IMG/VR virus record: IMGVR_UViG_3300046804_001888 | Location: 1-37,558 of that record | DNA length: 37,558 nt | Direction: 5' to 3' (one strand) | DNA from: a virus | Shown: one piece after another, positions 32,681 through 37,558 of the stretch | How the letters are laid out: every line of letters starts with the position of its first letter | Position numbering within the stretch: position 1 is the stretch's first letter | Notes under the pieces: model-generated | Told to the model about the DNA's origin: nothing | What the model saw: only the letters and a program-made list of their open reading frames with translations | Database searches by the model: none | Made by a program: the position numbers and the translations under genes

Positions 32681-34474
32681 ATGAAGAAGTATTTATTTCT
32701 TATTATTCTTTCAGTTGTTGCAATAGGTTCTATGGCTCTTGTAGAGATTACATATAACTACAATAGTTTGAACTTTAATCCTAGTGCAGCAGGAACTCCG
32801 TACACTTATGCTCTTTCTCCTACGTTTCCTAATATGCCAAGAGATATAGATGTTACTACAGACTCTTTGGCTCCAGGTACAGCAGCTGACACTCTTAGAA
32901 ATATGGATAATGAACCATATTCTATAGGACTTAATGGTCAAAGAAACTTCACCACTAATGCTGGTGCAACATTAGGTAGAGTGATATTCTATGATAGAGA
33001 CTTATCAGTAAACCACAGTATAGCTTGTGGAGATTGTCATAAACAAAAGTTTAGTTTTACAGACACTGCTAGACTTAGTTATGGATGGCAGGGACCCACT
33101 GGTCCAAGAACTGGTAGAAACAGTATGAATCTAAATCATATTAGATTTCATAAAGCAATCAGTATGTATTGGGATATGAGAGCTGCATCTATAGAAGATC
33201 AAGTTTGGAGACCAATGCATGATCCTGTAGAGATGGGTATGTCACTAAATCCTGTTACACTTCAAGTTCAACCTAGCACTGTAGCTAGGTGGGATACTAT
33301 TAAAAATAGAATGAATGCCAAATCTTTCTATCCTATATTATTCCAAAAAGCTTTTGGATCTACACTTATAGATAGTCAGAGAATTGTAATGGCTTTAGCT
33401 CAGTTTGTTAGAACAATGAACACATTTGATTCTAAATGGAGAAGAGCTATGAACACTAACACTGGTAATCCTTCTGTAGAAAATCTTCGTGGACTTAATC
33501 AGCAGGAGCTTCTTGGTAGAAATCTTTTTATGGATGTAAATCGTGGTAACTGTCAAGCTTGTCACACACGTAATATTTTTGTTAATCAGGGAGCCCAAAA
33601 TAATGGACTAGATGGTAGCATATTTGCCACTACAGATGGGGGTAGAGTTCCTTACAGAAATTCTGTATGGTTAGCTCAGAATGGAGCTTATACATTTGCA
33701 AACAGAGTGAATGCATTTAATGACTACAATGGTAAAGATTCAGGACTTGGAGGTTGGAAGTATTGGTTTAACAGAAGAGGTGGTAATATACCTGATCCTA
33801 ATAATGTAAATGACTTTGATGCTGAAAGAGGTACAACTAATAGTATAGGGTTTATAGGACGTATGGCTGTTCCTAGTCTTATCAATATAGCTGTTACAGC
33901 TCCTTACATGCATGACGGTAGATATAAAACACTTGATGAGGTGATAAATTTCTATTCAGATAGTGTAAAGAATAGTGATTATAACACTCTATCTGGATTC
34001 TTAAGAAAGATAGATCCTCAAGCTCCTATTAATGAAGGGGTTAAGGGTAAAGATAACGTCTCTCAAGCAGTTGTAGATACATCACCTGTACAAGTGATAC
34101 ATTATTCAACAAGAGAAAAGGCTGCTCTAAAAGCTTTCCTTCTCACTATGACAGATTCCACTATTCTTACAGACCCAAGATGGGGTAATCCTTTCACTGT
34201 AGTGGCAGGAGTTAAAAATACAAAAGACTTAAAACCTGTAATGAATATAGAAGCTTCTTCTCAAGATGACAAGCTTGTAATAGAGGTTGTTAATGGAAAA
34301 GATTTTAATGGATCTATCCTTATATATGATGATAAAGACAGACTTGTAAGAAGAAAGAGTGCAAGATTTGCATTGGGTAATAACTTCTATAAGTTTGATG
34401 ACTTAAAGAAATCTGGATACACTATTATAATCAGAGATGATAATAAAACTATAATGGATAGTAAACAAATATAA
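32681..34474 (+). CDS. Secreted diheme cytochrome c peroxidase (MauG/CcpA family)
   Basis: The 597-residue protein has an N-terminal signal-like segment (MKKYLFLIILSVVAIGSMAL). Two CxxCH heme-binding sites are CGDCH (116-120, in ACGDCHKQKFSFTD) and CQACH (291-295). It also has LGRVIFYDRDLSVNHSIACG and PYMHDGRYKTLDEVINFY, with Met410 a likely distal heme ligand. This is the BCCP/MauG pattern: periplasmic reduction of H2O2 to water using electrons from cytochrome c or a quinol pool, or MauG-like oxidations. Residues about 525-597 form a separate beta-rich domain resembling a T9SS sorting tail. It lies five bases after a GIY-YIG gene and three before a fibre-like gene, with the same AT-rich codon style, so it is phage-borne. 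Which reaction it performs is unknown. Confidence 0.88.
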   Translation: MKKYLFLIILSVVAIGSMALVEITYNYNSLNFNPSAAGTPYTYALSPTFPNMPRDIDVTTDSLAPGTAADTLRNMDNEPYSIGLNGQRNFTTNAGATLGRVIFYDRDLSVNHSIACGDCHKQKFSFTDTARLSYGWQGPTGPRTGRNSMNLNHIRFHKAISMYWDMRAASIEDQVWRPMHDPVEMGMSLNPVTLQVQPSTVARWDTIKNRMNAKSFYPILFQKAFGSTLIDSQRIVMALAQFVRTMNTFDSKWRRAMNTNTGNPSVENLRGLNQQELLGRNLFMDVNRGNCQACHTRNIFVNQGAQNNGLDGSIFATTDGGRVPYRNSVWLAQNGAYTFANRVNAFNDYNGKDSGLGGWKYWFNRRGGNIPDPNNVNDFDAERGTTNSIGFIGRMAVPSLINIAVTAPYMHDGRYKTLDEVINFYSDSVKNSDYNTLSGFLRKIDPQAPINEGVKGKDNVSQAVVDTSPVQVIHYSTREKAALKAFLLTMTDSTILTDPRWGNPFTVVAGVKNTKDLKPVMNIEASSQDDKLVIEVVNGKDFNGSILIYDDKDRLVRRKSARFALGNNFYKFDDLKKSGYTIIIRDDNKTIMDSKQI

Positions 34475-34477
34475 CTT

Positions 34478-35035
34478 ATGAAGAAAAGAGCATTTGCAAG
34501 ATATACTAAGAAAGGACAACTTGTTCCTGGTAGCCTCATAATTACCACTCAAGGTGGTTATCCAAATAAAACTTCTTTATGGAAAGAAGTAGATGTAGAT
34601 TTATTTCAAGAAGCTAATAAATTTTTACCATGGAAAGTAGTTACAACTGGTGAAGCTGGAGATGGTATAATACTTGGTAATGTTAATTCATCAAATCTTT
34701 TTACAGTTATTGGTCCTGATGATGATGTTAATGATGGATGGGTTTATTTAAAAAGATATTTTCCACTAGGAGCTGAATTTTCTATAGATTATAAATGGGC
34801 ATCTCATGATGATAGTGGTATTTCTAATCCTCCAAATGTAGATTGGCCTGTATATTGGACTTCTGTTGCAGAACCTACAGGTATTCCTAGTGATTTAACA
34901 GTTAGAGTTTCTGGAACTCCAGCTAATGGTACATGGAATATTACAGTTAATCCAGGTGAATGGTTTTCTATAGGTATATATAGTGATGACAGCTGTTGTG
35001 GTAGAGGATTTCTACAATTAAGTTTTAACCTTTAA
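34478..35035 (+). CDS. Modular virion/fibre-like protein, family A (RAFxRY domain), copy 1
   Basis: A 185-residue protein with an N-terminal module MKKRAFARYTKKGQLVPGSL, IITTQGGYPNKTSLWKEVDV shared with the next two genes, and a unique C-terminal beta-rich domain (DVNDGWVYLKRYFPLGAEFS and on). The last stretch has CCGRGF, a possible metal or disulfide site. It begins three bases after the cytochrome stop. The conserved start and different ends suggest a common attachment module with different receptor-facing domains. No signal or membrane sequence. Function inferred as surface or fibre; family not named. Confidence 0.7.
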   Translation: MKKRAFARYTKKGQLVPGSLIITTQGGYPNKTSLWKEVDVDLFQEANKFLPWKVVTTGEAGDGIILGNVNSSNLFTVIGPDDDVNDGWVYLKRYFPLGAEFSIDYKWASHDDSGISNPPNVDWPVYWTSVAEPTGIPSDLTVRVSGTPANGTWNITVNPGEWFSIGIYSDDSCCGRGFLQLSFNL

Positions 35036-35047
35036 TATTTATAAACA

Positions 35048-35446
35048 ATGAAAAAAAGAGCATTTGTAAGGTACAGTAAGCAAGGCAAAATTGTACCTGG
35101 TAGTTTGATCCTTACTAGTGGGTCATTCCCTAGTGGACCATCTACATGGAATGAAATTCCAGCAGACTTATGTTGTGATTCTATTGACCTTACATGGGAC
35201 AATGGAGATGTAAGTCTTAATAATGTTTCATTACGAATTAAATGTAATGGGACCACTGTTAAAGAAGTATTTACTAATCAAAATACAACTAGTTCTTCTA
35301 GTTTAGAATCACTTTTAAATATGACATTTGGATTAATTGGTACATTCGTTGTATCAGGAACTCTTGTCACTCTTACTATGACAAGTGCACAAAAAAATGC
35401 ATTTTGTAGTAGTGGTATAATTACTTTTGAAATATTTGAAGATTAA
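35048..35446 (+). CDS. Modular virion/fibre-like protein, family A, copy 2
   Basis: The 132-residue product opens MKKRAFVRYSKQGKIVPGSL, ILTSGSFPSGPSTWNEIPAD, clearly the same module as its neighbours, then diverges (SIDLTWDNGDVSLNNVSLRI and a Ser/Thr-rich C-terminus ending GIITFEIFED). It is the shortest of the three. Its beta-rich end is reminiscent of small adhesin or fibre tips. The twelve-base gap and matching start style make it part of the same rightward operon. Confidence 0.7.
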   Translation: MKKRAFVRYSKQGKIVPGSLILTSGSFPSGPSTWNEIPADLCCDSIDLTWDNGDVSLNNVSLRIKCNGTTVKEVFTNQNTTSSSSLESLLNMTFGLIGTFVVSGTLVTLTMTSAQKNAFCSSGIITFEIFED

Positions 35447-35458
35447 AAATATATTATC

Positions 35459-35935
35459 ATGTCAAAAAATAGAGCCTTTGTAAGGTATAACAAGAAAGGA
35501 ATACTAGCTCCTGGAAGCCTAGTAGTAACTAAGAACTACCCTGATAGATCACAAAATTTATGGTATGAAGTACCCACTAATTTATTAGGAAGCACTACAA
35601 TACTTGAAACTGGTTTATATATGCCGTCACTCCCTTGGGTGTATAATCCAAGTATTTACAAAGCTATAGAATTAGGAATGGGATGTATGTCTAATACAGC
35701 TGATTGGATGAATGTATATTGTCCTCTTACAGAAGATATAACTACAGCAGATCAGTTAGTTAGTATTTTAAATACTAGAATGTCATTTTTGGGAACATTT
35801 GAGCTAGGAAAACTTGATGGAGATTATCAAACAATAATCTTTAATCTGTCTTCACAATTAGCTACAGATTTAAATAAACCTATTGATGCTAGTCCAAACT
35901 ATTGTGGATTTGGCATATCACTTTATATAGATTAA
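35459..35935 (+). CDS. Modular virion/fibre-like protein, family A, copy 3
   Basis: A 158-residue product with the module MSKNRAFVRYNKKGILAPGS, LVVTKNYPDRSQNLWYEVPT. The rest is unique (LLGSTTILETGLYMPSLPWV, LGMGCMSNTADWMNVYCPLT), with several cysteines but no CxxCH. The copy is the most divergent in the module (extra N-terminal residue, LAPGS instead of LVPGS). Three tandem copies with different ends suggest duplication followed by domain exchange. It is placed four bases before a family B modular gene. Confidence 0.7.
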   Translation: MSKNRAFVRYNKKGILAPGSLVVTKNYPDRSQNLWYEVPTNLLGSTTILETGLYMPSLPWVYNPSIYKAIELGMGCMSNTADWMNVYCPLTEDITTADQLVSILNTRMSFLGTFELGKLDGDYQTIIFNLSSQLATDLNKPIDASPNYCGFGISLYID

Positions 35936-35939
35936 TACT

Positions 35940-36386
35940 ATGGCACTGAAAAAAATAAAACCCATTAGCCCAGATATTTATCTTGGTAAAACTGTTGGAG
36001 ACAATGAAGTGGCTAGACTAGCTCACGTAAATGATATTGTAAGTAAATTTAGAAAGACATGGACTTTTGAAGTTCCTACAAGTGGAAGTACAGTTAACAT
36101 CTATCCAAACCATGTAGAAACTATTGTTATTTTTGATGGTCTACTTGTAAATGAATTTACAATTAATATTGTTGTTGATGCTAGATTTAGTCCCAATCTT
36201 GAACCAGGAGATAAAATGTACATCTTTTTAAATGGACCTTCTGGTATTGGTACTAATGTTACTTTTACAGGTGCCGTTAGTGTAACAGTATGTGGAGATA
36301 CTGATAATGTTTATCGAGTAGATACTCCAGTGTGTTTAGAAGTAATATATAATGGTAGTCAATTTATTGGAATAGATATTTGTTAA
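35940..36386 (+). CDS. Modular virion/fibre-like protein, family B, copy 2
   Basis: This 148-residue product shares its first roughly 38 residues (MALKKIKPISPDIYLGKTVG, DNEVARLAHVNDIVSKF) with the protein at 31184, but its C-terminal domain (VPTSGSTVNIYPNHVETIVI, FDGLLVNEFTINIVVD) is different and beta-rich. No signal or membrane segment. That two proteins 4.3 kb apart keep the same N-terminal module while differing afterwards strengthens the docking-domain reading. It closes the array before the small basic protein gene. Confidence 0.7.
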   Translation: MALKKIKPISPDIYLGKTVGDNEVARLAHVNDIVSKFRKTWTFEVPTSGSTVNIYPNHVETIVIFDGLLVNEFTINIVVDARFSPNLEPGDKMYIFLNGPSGIGTNVTFTGAVSVTVCGDTDNVYRVDTPVCLEVIYNGSQFIGIDIC

Positions 36387-36395
36387 ACAAAACTA

Positions 36396-36524
36396 ATGGC
36401 AAAAGTAAAATCATCAGGAGAATTAAGAAAAGTATCTTTTGGTAGACGTAAGGGTGGTAAAGCTGCTAAGTCTAAAGGACCTAAGGTTAAAGCTACATCT
36501 AAATATAGAGGACAAGGAAGATAA
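36396..36524 (+). CDS. Small very basic protein (42 residues)
   Basis: A frame from the ATG at 36396 to the TAA at 36524. The product MAKVKSSGELRKVSFGRRKG, GKAAKSKGPKVKATSKYRGQ ends with GR and has about a third Lys/Arg. I recall similar small basic proteins ending in KYRGQGR in other crAss-like phages, so it is probably conserved (recalled, not searched). The charge would suit binding DNA or RNA in the capsid or a ribosomal or nucleoid target. It is the last rightward gene, followed at once by a terminator hairpin. Confidence 0.75.
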   Translation: MAKVKSSGELRKVSFGRRKGGKAAKSKGPKVKATSKYRGQGR

Positions 36525-36545
36525 GGGGAATATAGAAATATCCCC
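36525..36545 (+). terminator. Terminator between convergent units
   Basis: GGGG, a bulged A, then ATAT (36525-36533), loop AGAA, then ATAT and CCCC (36538-36545) form an 8-bp stem starting on the base after the basic-protein stop. The downstream plus-strand sequence (CTTTCCTTGTTTT) is only moderately U-rich. The element separates the rightward operon from the leftward VWA gene and may act both ways. Confidence 0.7.
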
Positions 36546-36569
36546 CTTTCCTTGTTTTACACACACTTA

Positions 36570-37558
36570 TTATTTTACCACTTTTCCTTCGGCATCTATT
36601 TTAAAGATCTTATTACCATCAAACATGATGGCTTGATCTTTTTCTGAATAGAGCTGTATAACATCATTAGAGAAATGATGGAATGAACAGCCTTTCACAC
36701 CTATAAAAAATGCTTTCTCTGAATATTTAAAGCAGTTATCTTCTGCATCTGTAATTATTATAGCATTAATACCATTCTGGTTTATCTTATCAATAACTTT
36801 ATTGATATTTGTTCCACCATGTTCTGATAGCATTGCTATTGTAATAACATCAGAATCTACGTGCTTTACATTGTTCTCAAAAGTATACAAATCATTAAGA
36901 AGATCCATTTCTTTAAGCTTATAGACAAAAGACTTACAGAAATCAAGTTTGCTTATTTGATTACCATTGTTATTTTCTACACCACAATGTGAAGACATAG
37001 AACCAGATATATCTACATACACATCCACTTTACCCACTCTTTTGGTTTCTTTAATTGTTACATCTTCAATCATCACCTTTCTGAGCTTAGGATGTAAAAG
37101 AACATAATCATCTAGTCCTGCTATATTATCTGCATTAAACAAATCTTCATATGTTGTTTCTTCTTTAGCAGAGAAATAAGAAATAGATCTATCCATTAGT
37201 TTCTTTATCTTCTGTTTAACAGAATTAAGAGATAGTTGGATGTTTTCAATTTCTTTAGCAACCACTTGAATATAATCAGAATTTATTTTAGAAGCCTCAG
37301 ATGACCCAGAATCACAGTTCTCAAACATTTGATCCTGTTGTTCCTGTGTCATTGCATTATCAAGCTGATTACAGGTATTTTGAGCATTCTCAAGAGCTTT
37401 CTCCATAAGATTTTTAGATGACTTATCATCTAACATGCTTTTCATAATGTCATCCACCTTATCATTTGAGAATTCATCACTGTTTCCTTTTAGATTATTC
37501 ATCATATCATTGGCTGCTTGTGGATCAACATAATCTAACATAGCTAATTGTGTAATAT
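36570..37558 (-). CDS. VWA (MIDAS) domain protein, probably 5' partial
   Basis: From the ATG at 37541 the product is 323 residues, but the frame remains open to the window edge, so the N-terminus may lie beyond it. The VWA domain starts near VDVYVDISGSMSSHCG, with MIDAS residues Asp177, Ser179 and Ser181, Thr244 in GGTNIN, and Asp265 in IITDAED: a complete metal-ion adhesion site. An acidic, helix-rich region precedes it (NLMEKALENAQNTCNQLDNA). In phages and bacteria such proteins often pair with MoxR-type AAA+ ATPases as assembly or chaperone factors; an ATPase partner, if any, would be to the right outside the window. It is transcribed leftward toward the terminator at 36525. Confidence 0.8.
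   Translation of the reverse strand, partial: ITQLAMLDYVDPQAANDMMNNLKGNSDEFSNDKVDDIMKSMLDDKSSKNLMEKALENAQNTCNQLDNAMTQEQQDQMFENCDSGSSEASKINSDYIQVVAKEIENIQLSLNSVKQKIKKLMDRSISYFSAKEETTYEDLFNADNIAGLDDYVLLHPKLRKVMIEDVTIKETKRVGKVDVYVDISGSMSSHCGVENNNGNQISKLDFCKSFVYKLKEMDLLNDLYTFENNVKHVDSDVITIAMLSEHGGTNINKVIDKINQNGINAIIITDAEDNCFKYSEKAFFIGVKGCSFHHFSNDVIQLYSEKDQAIMFDGNKIFKIDAEGKVVK

Noticed and set aside
32681-34474. Host contamination or chimeric assembly explaining the cytochrome.
   Set aside because: Spacers of 3-5 bases to phage-like genes on both sides and the same AT-rich codon style make it unlikely, though only read mapping can exclude it.
36439-36636. Plus-strand 65-residue frame over the end of the basic protein gene.
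   Set aside because: Different frame from the conserved-looking basic peptide and runs through the terminator; a shadow.
1-37558. CRISPR arrays, insertion sequences, integrase or attachment sites.
   Set aside because: No spaced direct repeats, transposase or recombinase motifs, or terminal repeats were seen; nothing suggests a temperate module in this window.

Overview
The window looks like part of a tailed bacteriophage genome of the crAss-like type (order Crassvirales) infecting a Bacteroidetes-type host. Three things point there. The DNA is AT-rich. No gene has a convincing Shine-Dalgarno site; many instead have an A-rich leader ending in ACAAACAAGTATG or similar. Most telling, the plus strand opens with giant virion proteins, one of which carries the DFDID signature of the crAss-like phage virion RNA polymerase (vRNAP, the phi14:2 gp66 family). 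Family assignments rest on motifs I could read; no database search was possible.

Layout. (1) Positions 1-15903, plus strand: the end of a large open frame that appears to continue, through an apparent -1 frame change near 1282-1292, into a 3078-residue vRNAP polypeptide. This is followed by a 1730-residue protein with an HExxH motif, a PD-(D/E)XK nuclease-like core and a hydrophobic C-terminal segment. Both are probably packaged and ejected with the DNA. (2) Positions 15915-29438, minus strand: the replication, recombination and nucleotide block. Read from the right (its transcriptional start) it holds a DnaA-domain-IV-like protein, unknowns, a DnaB-type helicase, a Sak4-like ATPase, a putative SSB, a TOPRIM primase, an HNH nuclease, a run of tiny overlapping genes, a PD-(D/E)XK nuclease, a family B DNA polymerase, a DUF932-like protein, dNMP kinase, a DUF4177-like peptide, an SPL-like radical SAM enzyme and a NUMOD1-like peptide. 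Four strong hairpin terminators punctuate this strand. (3) Positions 29439-29678: the divergent control region. It holds an AT-rich stretch and then a strikingly structured, apparently undescribed RNA of about 114 nt. (4) Positions 29679-36524, plus strand: membrane and coiled-coil proteins that may be spanin- or holin-like, an M15 peptidase endolysin, a GIY-YIG nuclease, a secreted diheme cytochrome c peroxidase, and two families of modular virion or fibre-like proteins with conserved N-termini and unrelated C-termini. (5) Positions 36525-37558: a terminator between convergent units, then a minus-strand VWA (MIDAS) protein that runs to the edge.

How it works together (inference): the ejected vRNAP would transcribe early genes. 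The divergent centre launches the replication block leftward and the lysis and fibre genes rightward. The DnaA-like, helicase, primase, PolB, SSB and Sak4 proteins form a nearly self-sufficient replisome and recombination set. The best candidates for new biology are the phage-encoded cytochrome c peroxidase (possibly with a type IX secretion-like tail), the structured RNA in the divergent region, and the modular fibre-like paralogues around the cytochrome.
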